NCBI GenBank assembly: GCA_026826555.1
Contig: JAKSZT010054304.1
Coordinates: 34,961,424-35,025,423, forward strand
Length of the DNA: 64,000 nucleotides
From: Tolypeutes matacus
Lineage: Eukaryota > Chordata > Mammalia > Cingulata > Chlamyphoridae
Reading direction: 5' to 3'
Below, in pieces: positions 47,290 through 58,779 of this stretch; within the stretch, counting starts at the first letter, position 1, and each line of letters starts with the position of its first letter. The notes below the pieces were generated by a model, which was given only the letters and a program-made list of their open reading frames with translations, made no database searches and was not told the origin of the DNA. The position numbers and the translations under genes were made by a program.

Positions 47290-48235
47290 CATGATGCATC
47301 ATTCCTTTCTTGTCTTATTTCCTTCCTTACTCAAAATATGTATTCCATATTCCCTCCTAATAATCACTCCCTCTATTCCTTGATCCTTCCCTCCTTTCTT
47401 TTATCCAGCTGAGAAAACCCCAGCTCTGGTTAAATTGATCATTATAGAACAGCACCCAAGTAGGTATACATGACTAGAGAAAGGCACATGTAAGCACACA
47501 CATGCACATGCATACACTCACACTCCTTTGCCTGCTCTTTTCAAAATAAATCCATGACCATGAAACTCACATGAGCCCTTAGTGTTAGTTGGCTGTCCTC
47601 TAATACTGTATTTCCCTAATTATTTCATTCTGCAACTGGCCCAGATGACTAATTCCAGTGTTATGTTGGCAAATGTCTAAGAACCACCTCTGCAGGTGAA
47701 AGAAAAAACCTTGATTTGTAACATTAGCCAATTTTTGTGATGTAAATATTTCCACCAAGGCTGATTTTGTGCTATCAGTGTGACATCGCTGAGCATGGAG
47801 GTGGAAAAGATGTGCATGCCTGGCTCTCTTGAGCTCATATGATCCAGCTCCAACAGACACTCCAACAGACACTGAGTATATCATATCTTTTTCTTTCTTG
47901 TCAAACCAGCAGCAATCTTTCCTGTTCTTCACTTTCAGATGATAACCTGCCTTCTTACTTCACTGAGAAAAGAGTAGCAATTTGAAGAAAATTTCCATAT
48001 CCTCACACTACCAAATCTACCAGCATACTTGCTCCTGCCCCACACGCCCTGTTTCCTTCCTGTTTCCAGGAGTGGACAGTCCCTGTTCATGGCTAGAGCT
48101 ACCCCCCTACCAGTGCCCTGGGTCCCATCTGCTTGCTCCTCAGTGACTCTGACCCTGCAACAGTCCCCTAGCCCCTGCCTCATCACTGCTTCCCTCTTTA
48201 CTGATTAGTCTCATCAGCACAGACACATGCTGTAA
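47290..48235. other. No gene seen
   Basis: Moderately GC-rich unique DNA. The antisense frames at 47600-48186 have no recognisable domains. Confidence 0.5.
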
Positions 48236-48239
48236 TCTG

Positions 48240-48480
48240 CCACTGGAAAAATTACTCCTTATTCCACACCCCCGCCAGCTAACCTATCATTTCTCTCTCC
48301 CTTGTATAGAAAAAAATTTTGAAAGTGTTTAATACTCCCAATTTTTATTGAATCCACCCCAATCAAGGTTTCATCCTCACCTCTCCATTGACATTACTCA
48401 AGTTCACCAGTCACCCCCACATTGCCAAATCTGGTGGTCAACTCTCAGTCCTCATTTAATTCGACCTCTCAGTGGTGACC
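48240..48480 (+). mobile_element. L2 LINE ORF2 fragment (RT region)
   Basis: 'caccagtcacccccacattg', 'ccaaatctggtggtcaactc' and 'tcagtcctcatttaattcga' match the L2 segment encoding VTNDL.. SNGQFSVLILLDLS of its reverse transcriptase. Heavily mutated, no open frame. Confidence 0.6.
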
Positions 48481-48504
48481 CTTGAACAATTTTCATTTCT
48501 TCTG

Positions 48505-48620
48505 TCTTTACCAGATCACAGCAATAGCCTCCTTGCTTGCTTCCATGCCCTTCTGCACTCTCTCCTCCACAAAGCAGCCAGAGTATTCTCTTTAAAACAT
48601 GCTTTTTCTCAAGCACCCAG
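48505..48620 (+). repeat. Ancient interspersed repeat fragment
   Basis: 'ctccacaaagcagccagagt' followed by 'attctctttaaaacatgc' belongs to a common old mammalian repeat that follows L2-type sequence. Family not resolved. Confidence 0.4.
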
Positions 48621-48714
48621 GATCTACCAAGGAGGTTGGATAGATTTTACTTTTCAAGCATTCATTCTGTTCTTCTCTTGGAACATAGAAGCTAATTGCT
48701 ATGACTTTTAAAAC

Positions 48715-49385
48715 TACAAATTGTCTTAAAGATGGCTCTACCCAATGAGCAGTGGTCTTTAGTAATAAAGGGCCTATATTTCTGGGCAGAGTCAGCCTGG
48801 TATAACTGACAGGGGACTGCCCCAAGAAAGACCGAGTTTGAGGTTATGCGTACAGTTTACTGGGCCTTTGGAATTCCAATGTGTTGGAAACAGCAGAATT
48901 TTCTTCTAAGGAAATTTTCTCTGTGTATTTTAATTATAATAGAAATACTATTGAAATATATATGTGTAAGTGGTTGAAACTGACCTACTTGCTCTGACCT
49001 TTATAGTTTTCACTACAAGGACCTTACAACTGGCAGCTGCTTTATGATATGGTTTCAGAAGTGCTGGAAAATTTTCTTCTGTGTATCTAGTACCTCTGCT
49101 GCCTAACAGCCTCTAAACATATAATTATACATGGGAGGGCAATTTCTTTATTCTTTCTTTATATCCAAATTCACAGTGGGAGGAGCCTTATCAGACATTC
49201 ACACATTAATTTGACATCTTTGGATCCTTTTTTGAGCATAGAGTGTGACTTTTGAGGACACTGAGGAGCATGGAGATGGAATGAGGGATAAATGGATGCA
49301 TAAAGTAGAAGACACAGTATATTAAAGATAAATTATGTTATATAACAAAGAGTAATATAGTTTTTAGTGTGAGCAAAGCTGTTTT
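48715..49385. other. No gene seen
   Basis: Unique sequence; nothing recognised. Confidence 0.5.
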
Positions 49386-49394
49386 TTAAAAATG

Positions 49395-49535
49395 TTTTAC
49401 AAATATTAACACATTTAATCCCCACAATAATCTTATGGGCTAGCTGCCATTACTATCATTTCCATATTACAGATGAGGAAAATGAAGCATGTAGCAATTA
49501 AGGAACTTATCCTAGCCTGCAGAGCTGAGTGGGCA
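49395..49535 (-). mobile_element. MIR fragment, antisense
   Basis: 'acacatttaatccccacaat', 'atctatgggctagctgcc'-like, 'ttccatattacagatgagga' and 'aaatgaagcatgtagcaatt' give the complement of the MIR core. Confidence 0.75.
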
Positions 49536-49539
49536 GGAG

Positions 49540-50230
49540 TCTATCAGGTTAATTGAGAAATAGTTGAGCATAATGGTTAACTAACACCATTCCAAGCATG
49601 TTCACTCACTCTGCTGGTTAATCAGTCTTGGGTTTCTAAGCAATTTATAAGGAATGATGCAGAGGACTATTTAAAGGAACCAATAGCATCTGCATAATTT
49701 AGATGAGAATTGAGAGTGATAAAACTGTCAGTGCCCTCTCCTGTGGTGATTATGCAAGGCAGAGAAACTCAATTACATCCAATCAAATCTTAAACTCAAA
49801 CTGTAGTGTTGAGTTTTTATTAGTAGTAGTGAAGGCAAAAAAGTACACATTAGGTTTCTGAATAAGAAATTAATGAGACACATTCAAATTTTTAAAAAAC
49901 TCTTAAGCAGCAATTTTAAAGCTTGTGTTCTAATTACTTTGTTCATTATGTTTGAACATTTTGTATTTCTAGATCATATACCAAGTGATGGGGGCTATAG
50001 CCTAAGAATATGCTGAATGGCTTGGGAAGAGTCCACCTGGAATTAATACTTTTCTCAGCTCATTTCTAAGTAATATAAACAGTAGTATTTAATCTAAACA
50101 GAGATATAAATATTTAGTCTCATATATAAATAGATTTAATCCTTAAAGTGATATAAAATAATTAATATATGTTAAGCATGGAATTTCATATCAGTAGAGA
50201 AAGGAGAAATTATTTATTAAATGGTCCTAT
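49540..50230. other. No gene seen
   Basis: Unique AT-rich sequence. Confidence 0.5.
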
Positions 50231-50243
50231 AAGAAGTGGTTAA

Positions 50244-51101
50244 GCAGACAGCTCAAGAGTTTGGCACCCTGCCAGACGACCCTACTTTGGAATTTATGCT
50301 CCCCAGTGTGACAGAGTTGGACTCAGTCATGGCTTCCCTACACATGGCTCTTCTGCCCCTTCTGTTTGAACCTAGAGTTAGTACTAGTCCAAGAGACATA
50401 AATCTTTGGGATTTCCATATGCCAGTTGGGCCCTGAATCTCAACAGTATTTCAGCACTTACTCTCCAGTTCATTGGACTCACCCAGGACAACTAACAAGG
50501 AAATGATGATGGACAACGACCATCCCAAGGAACAGAGAGAGTCTACAACCACAAGATAGTCCCATCCATTTGCTTCATAGGATGTAAGCTGCCTCTCAAT
50601 TAGAGGTGGAATGGCCATCACTGTACCCAAATCCTCAGGATAGGGGAATGAATGATGGACTAGAGTAGACTTACTGTTATTCTACTATAGACTTATTGTG
50701 ATTCTAGCAATGGAAGAACTTTTATCATTGATGTGGAAGTAGTGGCCGTTGGAGGTTTTGAGGGGAGGGAGAGGGAAAAACAGGTGTAATATGGGGGCAT
50801 TTTTGGGACTTGAAAATTGTCCTGAATGACATTGCAAAGATACAGGCCATTATATATCTTGTCATAACTTACAAAATTATGTGGGAGAGAGTGTAAACTA
50901 CAATGTAAACTATAATCCATGCTTAGTGGCAATGCTCCAAAATGTGTTCATCAATTACAACAAATGTACCACACTAATGAAGGATGTTGTTAATGTGGGA
51001 AAATGTGGGAGTGGTAGGGAGCAAAGCATATGGGAATCCCTTATATTTTTAATGTAGTATTTATGTAATCTAAGTATCTTAAAAAATATATATATATATA
51101 A
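50244..51101 (+). mobile_element. L1-3'-end-type repeat, copy E, with perfect 13-bp TSD
   Basis: The reverse complement of 33840-34640 phrase by phrase: 'gccactaagcatggattata' complement near 50910, 'acaaatgtaccacactaatg' at 50960, then a terminal block 'atgggaatcccttatatttt' (51030) and an A/TA tail. Identical AAGAAGTGGTTAA lies at 50231-50243 and 51102-51114. This copy fixes the sense strand and the 3' end of the family: the terminal block resembles L1 3' ends, so the whole repeat is best read as an L1 3' region. Confidence 0.85.
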
Positions 51102-51108
51102 AAGAAGT

Positions 51109-51162
51109 GGTTAAATTAAAATAATACAGTAGGATGTGAGAATTGGTTAAATTAAAATAATA
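51109..51162. repeat. 36-bp local duplication beside copy E
   Basis: GGTTAAATTAAAATAATA at 51109-51126 and again at 51145-51162. It overlaps the right TSD of copy E. Confidence 0.85.
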
Positions 51163-51224
51163 AAAGTAGGACCCTAACTAAATCCACACAGGAAAATATA
51201 ATTTTCCAAATGGCATCACAGAAC

Positions 51225-51635
51225 TTAGCACATGTTTTAGATTCCTGGCTGCTAAAACAAGCACCATACAATGGGTTGGCTTAACAACAGGAATGACTAG
51301 CTTTGGTTTCAGAGTCTAGAAGACTTGCCTTCTCCTGGGTTTGACAATCATTGGGGTTCCTTGGCTTTTCTGTCACATGGCAGTGCACATGGCAGGATGT
51401 TCTCCTTTCTCTTCTGGATTGCACTGACTTTCAGCTTCTGGCTGCTCCCTTTAGATTTTCCTTCCATGTTCTATGTCCTTTATTTATAAGGACTTTAGCC
51501 GTATTGAATGAAGGTCCACCCCATTCAGTTTGGGCACACTTAACTAATAATACCTTTAAAGGTCCTATTTACAAATGGATTCTCTGAACATGCCTTTTGT
51601 GGGGGACATGATTCAATCCCCAATATAATATAAGA
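51225..51635 (-). mobile_element. MaLR-like LTR, antisense
   Basis: Complement of the same LTR group as 7690-8160. On + it reads 'gattcctggctgctaaaaca', 'atgggttggcttaacaacag', 'cattggggttccttggc', 'ttataaggactttagccgta', 'tgaatgaaggtccacccc', 'acctttaaaggtcctattta' and ends 'gggggacatgattcaatccc'. Confidence 0.65.
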
Positions 51636-51639
51636 AGAT

Positions 51640-53025
51640 GGAGTTTGGACTGGTCTCCAGGAATCAACACAGGGACATAACATTTCTGGCTCAGAATCAT
51701 ACACTGTGGTTACTGTCTAGTCACTTTGATGCTGCAGGCTTCCCAGAGAAAATATCATATAAATGTAAGCTGGATAGGACATAAGACCAAGAGCAGTAAC
51801 ACTTGGGACCAGGCAGTCTGACAGAGGGGCATAATTGGTCTGAGGGAATAGCCTGGACAAATCAGTACATATCTTCCTACAGGAGTGGGGCAGCAACATC
51901 CAGGGTTGGGCTTGTTAAGGGCACTGCCTGATCTTGACCTCGCTCTGTATAAGGGCTGTGGTCTGGCTGCTGATCAGTAGTAACCTACTGCTGTAACACC
52001 AGCAAAGCTCAAAATAATGTAATGAACACAGTTGGGCTTGTAGGGAGATCAATTGTTGAGGAATCTACATCTGAGTGTTGGAAGTTCTAGCAGAGACAGC
52101 AGGGTAGCTAGGAGGGGAGAGATTCATGGATTATTGTTAAAGGGAAATCCCAAAAATGTGCTTGAACCCCCTGTTAATTTTGTCACTTGGAGATGGAAGG
52201 AAGTGTAACACTATTTTGACTTATGGGCTTGTAGAATGAATAAGAGTAAAGCTTTTAGAGATGGATTGATTTGCAATTAAATCCAAGCTTCTTCACTTAC
52301 TAGCCATGAGTTCCTAAGTTTCCTAAAATAAAAAAATATATATTGTTTTAATATTTGGGTCCCTGTTTATGTAAATGTTCAGCCATTCTCTTGATAAATC
52401 TAAGCATAACCTCAGAAATTCAGTCTTCTCTTCCTGTTTTCTCTTGCTATTCACTAGGGGAAGCAGAATCCTGATGGGTTTCTTTGAGGACAGAGGAATC
52501 CATATCACTGTTAATGACTACATCAGAAACTGGCCATCTTTGTGCCACTTGAGTTGCCCTCATCCCAACAAGCTCTCTCTACACACAAAAATACAGAAGT
52601 CTTGTTGGGGTGATATTACTTTGCTCAAAGCAGACATAAGCACAGTTTGGTCCAACTACTGCAGAGGTCCAAACTGCCCTTCAGTCTCTTCATGCCATGA
52701 CCTCTTCTAGCTCCACTTGGCTAGGATTTGGAACCCCTCCACATGCCCTCTCTATAACCTGCATTTTTGCCCTAAGCCTTGGTTTCATAAAACTTTTCCT
52801 CCCCTCAGGTGTCTGCCTCTCCTTCTATCACCAACATTAATTATTTCACAGGGTGATTGATATCAATTTCCCTTTAGGGTCAAACATCATCATGACCACA
52901 GATTTAGCCCCATGGTTAAATTATAAAATCAAGGACAAGTTTTATACATTTGGGTAATGTGCAACTTTGGTAAGTGTGGGTTTCTCAGTCTTATCCACGA
53001 TTACCTTGTTATATTTGAAAAATAA
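51640..53025. other. No gene seen
   Basis: Unique-looking; the 111-codon frame at 52375-52710 shows no motif and has an antisense partner, so I do not call it. Confidence 0.5.
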
Positions 53026-53034
53026 CTTTATTTG

Positions 53035-53225
53035 CTTACAGAATGTTAGGCACAATGTTATGTGTTTATATACATAATGTTTATCCTAATGAAACCCTGC
53101 TATAGGGTTGGCTTGGTGTTATGGCTATTGTTGCCCCCATTACACTGGTAAGGGAACTGAGGCTAAGAACTTCAGAAACTTGCCCAAGATTACACATCTA
53201 TAAATGTCAGAAAGAGAATCCCAAC
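53035..53225 (-). mobile_element. MIR, antisense
   Basis: 'gaatgttaggcacaatgtta', 'cccccattacactggtaagg', 'gaactgaggctaagaac', 'cttgcccaagattacacatc' are the complement of the MIR core. Confidence 0.78.
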
Positions 53226-53229
53226 CAAG

Positions 53230-53940
53230 GTCACTTTTATTCCAAGTTTATGCTTTTACAACACATTTGTAATTTATTATTTTCCTCATTTAAGACTGTG
53301 ACACATGTTGGAATTCATATCAAGTGCTTATAAAGGCTTTCCTCAACTCTAAGTGGCAATCAATCATTACTCCTCTGTTTCATAGTAAGAGAAAGTGAAC
53401 TGAATTTATAGCTATTATATTATAGTTTATATTATATTATAGTTTGATCAAATTGCTTTGATTGTTTTAGCTGACTTTATTGGTTAAATGAAATAAAGAA
53501 ATAGAAAATAAGCATGTCTGTTTGTAAGAAAACGATTTTTTCTTTATAATGATTAATCAAATCAAAAGTGAAAGAGATCTATTCTTATAAAAAGAACCTT
53601 AGTTTTAGCTAATGCTCAAAATTTGATCAACATTAAATAGATTGTCAGAAAAAGTTATCAGATATGACAATATACCAAAATAATATTTGACCCATATATA
53701 ATAAATAATTTTTCTCTTGAAATTATTGAGAGGCTAAATTTGTCTAAATATTCATATATGAATATGTCTTTCTCTGAAGTATATAGCAAACATTTTTAAC
53801 TATATATGTATACTGAATGAACTTGAAAATGACTTATTTCAAATATATTTGTTGTTTTATATTAATTTTCACATTTATTTTTCAGTATATTTCTAAAAAA
53901 AACTAAAAAAAATTTTTTGAACTTCAAGACTGCTGAGTAT
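53230..53940. other. No gene seen; very AT-rich
   Basis: AT-rich with short TATA-type tracts; no repeat recognised. Confidence 0.5.
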
Positions 53941-55433
53941 AGCAAAATGATTCCCATTTTACTGTTTTGTATTATAGAAGTTTTAGGTTTATAGAAAAAT
54001 CATGACTAAAATATAGAGTTCCCATATACCACAATAGTAGTATCACCTTGCATTAGTGTGGTATATTAGCTGCAAATGGTGAAAGAACATTTCAATAATT
54101 GTTCTATTAACTATAATCAAATTTTTACTTTAGGATTCACTGTTTGCGTTGCACAGTCCTATAGATTTTTAAAAAATTGTTGTGTAAAATATAAGCTACC
54201 TAAAATATCCTCTATAACCACACTCAAAATTATATTTCAGTACTGTTACTTTCACAATGTTGTACTACCACCAACACCATCCATTACCAAATTTTTTCCA
54301 TCATCCCAAACAGAAACTCTACAATTTAAGTGTTAACTCCTCATTTTCTACTCCCACTCTACCCTTGGTAAACTAAATTCTAGTTTCTGATTGTATGAAT
54401 TTGCTTATTCCAATTATTTCATACCAGTGAGATCATACAATATTTGTTTTTTGTGTGTCTGGTTTATTTCACTCAACATGAGGTCCTCAAAATTCATTCA
54501 TGTTGTTGCAGTTATCAGCACTTAATTCCTTTTATGGCTGAATAATATTCCATTTTGTGTATATACCACATATGGTTTATCCATTCATTAGTTGATTGAT
54601 ACTTGGGTTGCTTCCATCTTTTGGCAAATTTGAATAATGCCACTATGAATATGAATATCAGTGTGTAAACATTTGTTCAAGTCCCTCATTTGATTCTTTT
54701 TAGTATATACCTGGAAGTAGTACCAAATTCTTCTGGGTATATACCTTTTAGCAGGATTGCTGGATCATATGGTAATTCTATACTTAACTCCCTGAAAAAT
54801 CTCTAAACTGCCTTCCACAGTGGCTGCACCATTCTACATTCTCAAGCAGTGTTCAAGAAATGTTCTGAGTTCTCCACATCCTCTCCAACACTTGTAGTTT
54901 TATGGTTTTTATTTTTTTGATAGTGGCCAGTCTATAGTGGTGAAATGATATCTCACTGTGGTTTTGATTTGCATTTCCCTAATAGCTAGTGATGTTGCAC
55001 ATCTTTTCATGTGCCTTTTCATCATTTATATTTCCTCCTTGGAAAAATGTCTATTCAAGTCTTTTGTCATTTTTAATTGGGTTGTTTTCTTTTTGTTTTT
55101 GAGTTGTAGGATTTCTTTATATATTCATTTGGTTTCCAAATATTCTCTCCTATTGTGTAGATTGTTATTTTACTTTCATGACAGCATCTTTTGAGGTGCA
55201 AAGCTTTATAATTTTGATGAGGTCCCATTTATCTATTTTTTACTTTGTTCCTTGTGCTTTGTAAAGTCTAAGAAACCATTATCTAATGCAAAGTACTAAA
55301 GATAATCCTTATGTTTTCTTCTAGGAGTTTTATAGCTGGATCTGATATATATATTGATTTATTTTGAGTTGATTTTTGCATAGGGTGTGAGATAAAGCCA
55401 CCTTCATTCTTTAGTGTATGGCGATCAGTTTTC

Positions 55434-55784
55434 CTAGCACCATAGGTTAAAGAGAGTATTCTTTCCCAATTGAGTAATCTTCCCTGCTAGATCAAAAATC
55501 AGTTGGTCACAAATGTGAAGGTTGGTTTCTGAACTGTCAGTTTGATTGCATTGGTCTATATGTCTGTCCTTGTGCCAGTACCATGCAGTTTTGGTATCTA
55601 TGGGTTTGTGAGATGTTATAAAGTGGAGATGCATAAGTCCTTCAACTTCACTCTTATTTTTTAAGATGGCTTTGTCTATTTGGAGCCTCTTACCCTTCCA
55701 TATAAATTTGATGGTTGGCTTTTCCATTTCTGCAAAGAAAGCTGCTGGAATTTTGATTGGGATTGCATTAAATCTGCAGATCAT
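55434..55784 (-). pseudogene. L1 ORF2 C-terminal fragment
   Basis: 116 open codons on the minus strand. Recognisable L1 ORF2 sequence includes AIPIKIPAAFFAEMEK, KFIWKGKRLQ and [11 protein letters not shown], and it ends with the LIFD and KNTLFNLWC segments. In intact ORF2 this lies between the reverse-transcriptase core and the Cys-rich C-terminus. It corresponds to the same slice retained by the two deleted L1 copies. Confidence 0.85.
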
Positions 55785-56415
55785 TTAAGATAGAATTGAC
55801 AATAAAACACATTTGGTATTCCAATCAATGAACATGGAATGTCCTTCCATTTATTTAGGCATTCTTTGATTTCTTCTAACAATGTTTCATAGTTTTCTGT
55901 GTATATTCCTTTACATACTTGGGAATAATTATTTCTAGATATTTGATTATTTTAATTGCTATCATAAATGAATTTTTTCTTTATTTTTTTCTTCAGATTG
56001 TCATTATCAGTGCATAGAAACACTACTGAGTTTTGCATGCTTACCTTGTACCCTGCCACTTTGATGAATTCATTTATTAGTTCTAGTAGCTTTGTTGTAG
56101 ATTTTTTTCAGGATTTTCTATACATAGGATCATGTTTTCTGCAAATAGGGAAAGTTTTACTTCTTCCTTTCCAATTTGGATGAATTTCATTTCTTTCTCT
56201 TGCCTAATTGATTTGGCTAGAATTTCCAGAACAATGTTGAGTAACATTGGTGACAGTGGGTATCCTTATCTTCTTCCTGTTCTTAGAGGGAAAGATTTCA
56301 TTCTTTCACCATTGGGTATGATATTAGTGGTGAGTTTTTCATATATATTCTTAATGCTGGAAAATATTCTTCCATTCCTAGTTTTCTAAGTGTTTTTATC
56401 AAGTAGGGATGCTGG

Positions 56416-56540
56416 TGGGGGAGTGGATATAGCTCAGTGGTTGAGTGTCTGCCTCCCACCTATGAGGTTCCAGGTTCAATCCCCATTACCACCTTTAAAA
56501 AAAGAGAGAGAGAGAGAGAGGGAGAGAAGGAGAAAGGTCG
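56416..56540 (+). mobile_element. Monomeric DAS-SINE nested in antisense L1
   Basis: tRNA-Ala-like head with A box TAGCTCAGTGG at 56430-56440 and B box GGTTCAATCCC at 56473-56483, both matching the pol III consensus. An A-rich/(AG)n tail follows (56495-56535). L1 sequence resumes at 'ttttttcaaatgccttgtctg' (part). The tail, the missing CCA-type acceptor pairing and the insertion context mark it as a SINE, not a tRNA gene. Confidence 0.9.
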
Positions 56541-57277
56541 GAGTTTTTTTCAAATGCCTTGTCTGCATCAATTGAGATAGTTGAATTGTGTTTTTTTTCC
56601 TTCATTCTGTTAACGTGGTGTGTTACATTAATTGAATTTTTAATGTTGAACCACACTTGCATCCCGAGAATAAATCCCACTTTATGATGGTGTAAAATTA
56701 TTTTAATGTGCTACTGGATTATGTTTTGCTAGAATTTTTAAAAGGGTTTTGACATCTCTGTTCATAAGAGATATTTGTCTGTAATTTTTTTTCTTGTAGT
56801 ATCTTTGTTTGGCTTTTGTATTATGGTGGTAATGGCCTAATAGAGTGGGATAGGAAATGTTCCTTCCTCTTTAATATTTTAGAAGAATTTGAGTGGGATT
56901 GGTGTTAATTCCTCTTAGAATATTTGGTAAAGTTCCACTGTGCATACCATCTGGTCCTGGGCTGTTTTTGTTGGGAGGTTTTTTATTTCTGATTCAAGAC
57001 TTTTACTAGTTTCTGGTTTGCATGATCTTCTATTTCTTCTTGAGACTGTGTAGTAGGTAAATTGTCTTTTTCTAGAAATTTTTCCAATTCATCTTGGTTA
57101 TCTAATTTGTTGGTGTACAGTTGTTCATACTATCTTCTTAAAATACTTTTTTATTTTTGTGGGGTCAGTAGTAATGTCTCTCTTTTCATTTTTTATTTTA
57201 GTTCTTTGTATTCTTTCTCTTTTTCTCCCCTCTGTCTGTCTAGCTAAAGATTTGTTGATTTTAAAAAATCTTTTTAT

Positions 57278-57425
57278 GTTGAGTGAAGCAAGCCAGACAC
57301 AGAAGGACATATACTGTATGAATGCATTACTATGAACCAAATATATTGTGTAACATATTGTTTGATTAAAAGAATTTATATATCCAGTACATTTAATTGA
57401 GAATTATATATATTTATTCAGAAAA
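57278..57425 (+). mobile_element. Short sense-oriented L1 3'UTR-like insert in the antisense L1
   Basis: 'atgttgagtgaagcaagcca', 'gacacagaaggacatatact' and 'gtatgaatgcattactatga' match a sense L1 3'UTR phrase, opposite to the surrounding L1. ORF2 complement resumes near 57430. 'aaaatcttttt' before and 'aacatctttttt' after could be a weak TSD or local rearrangement. Confidence 0.5.
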
Positions 57426-57555
57426 CATCTTTTTTAGTCACCCTCTTCTGCTTTTATTGATTCCCTGTATTGTTTTTTATTCTCTATTTCATCTATCTCC
57501 ATTCTAAACTTTATTTCCTTCTGAGCACTTTTAGTTTAGTTCATGTAATAGTATT

Positions 57556-57910
57556 CCTTTACATGAAGTGATTTAATGGACAAAGGATGTCCAATCACCT
57601 AATTCCTACCTTGTGGAAATGGGAGACACAAAAGATGAGTTATACCTTAGTAGATGCAAACCACCTGTGTTTCTCAGTGAAGCAGTCCATTGCCCAGAAC
57701 CTCTCCACTACAATATGCCTGAAACCTCTACCTGTGTTACTGCTTTGAATTAAAGCTTTGAAAGAACCTGTTTATAAAGAGTAAAAAACTCAAAAAGGTA
57801 ACATTTAAAGCTATTCTGAGCCAATAACAAATTATATGGAATTTTTTAGTAGCTTCTGTAACTAGCAAGACCTTGAGTGAATGAAATGAGGAATGGAAAG
57901 TTTTAGTGAG
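57556..57910. other. No gene seen
   Basis: Unique-looking DNA; nothing recognised. Confidence 0.5.
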
Positions 57911-57926
57911 AAAGGTGATAGTTTTT

Positions 57927-58035
57927 TTTGTTTGTTTGTTTGTTTTTTTTTTTTTCAGGAGGCATCAGCGACTGAACCAGAACCTTGTACATGCGAAGCA
58001 GGCTCTCAACCACTGAGCTACACATGCTCCCCAAC
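57927..58035 (-). mobile_element. Monomeric DAS-SINE with 16-bp TSD
   Basis: Poly(T) with TTTG units (57922-57955), then the complement of a tRNA-Ala-like head: 'gcgactgaaccagaacc' (B-box area) and 'caaccactgagctaca' (complement of the A box). TSD AAAGGTGATAGTTTTT (57911-57926) and AAAAGTGATAGTTTTT (58036-58051), one mismatch. It is a different head variant from the 23266 copy and closer to the one at 56416. Confidence 0.92.
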
Positions 58036-58051
58036 AAAAGTGATAGTTTTT

Positions 58052-58775
58052 AATCATGGCTTCATGTCATTCTAGATCTTTCACTGCTTCACTCATCTAA
58101 ACTTATTCTTCAAGTGCTTCAATTTTTCCATTTTCTTCACATACCCATCTATCTCCCTTTTAAAAAGTAAATAGTCCTCCATCTTTACAAGACCCCATTT
58201 TCCTTCTTACTTTTCTGTGGACCTCACCAAAAGTACTCTCAAAAACACCCTTGACTCCTTCTCTCTCTGGCTTTCAATCTTATCCAATATGGACATTTCC
58301 AACCTATCATCTCTCCTCTCTGGTACTTCATTTGGATTCCTTCAAACTTTTTGAGAATATCCCCCAAAAGTATTGGTGTACATAGCTAGCTTCTGGTTCC
58401 CAGTCTCATCTGGATACTAAAGCCCACTGAGCAATCCTCTTATAACTTTTGTAGCCAGGTAATTCTCCCACTACCCGTTGAGATCATTGCAACTTTAATC
58501 ACTTTTTTTATGGTCCCTATCCCTACTGTTCTCTATTTCAGTGTATGTTCTTGTACTTCATTAAAAAAAAAAAAAAGTCTTCAATTTCACTTATTTGTTT
58601 CACTCCCATGATCAAATTTACCTATATGTGCTTGCATCTTTACATCCACTCTAGTTTTAACAGGAGAGAGCTCTTCTCCTACTACATAAAAAAACTTTCT
58701 TTACATGAATTATCTGTTCCATTGTACATTTTAAAACTTTCTCTAGCTATGTTTTTTTCATTCTGAGTGACTGTA
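58052..58775. other. No gene; pyrimidine-rich, possibly degraded L2
   Basis: Pyrimidine-rich sequence with an A14 run near 58562-58575. The proximity and composition suggest L2 upstream of the next feature, but I cannot support boundaries. Confidence 0.4.
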
Positions 58776-58779
58776 GTAG

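Larger units (their letters stand above)
53945..57555 (-). mobile_element. Long antisense L1: 3'UTR and ORF2 C-terminal half, 5'-truncated
   Basis: Read on + it passes from 3'UTR (53945-55400; 'gagatcatacaatatttgtt', 'gttgattgatacttgggttg', 'gattgctggatcatatggta') into the complement of ORF2. The C-terminal region holds a 116-codon frame at 55434-55784 on - reading FNAIPIKIPAAFFAEMEK and [11 protein letters not shown]. The reverse-transcriptase core follows to about 57275 and continues at 57430-57555. The catalytic box reads FAEN instead of FADD (codons at 56134-56142), so it is dead. A DAS-SINE lies inside at 56416. Other frames at 54076-57340 are by-products. Confidence 0.88.

Noticed and set aside
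56416..56500. Functional tRNA gene
   Set aside because: Good A and B boxes, but the acceptor pairing is poor, an A-rich SINE tail follows and the head matches a dispersed SINE family.
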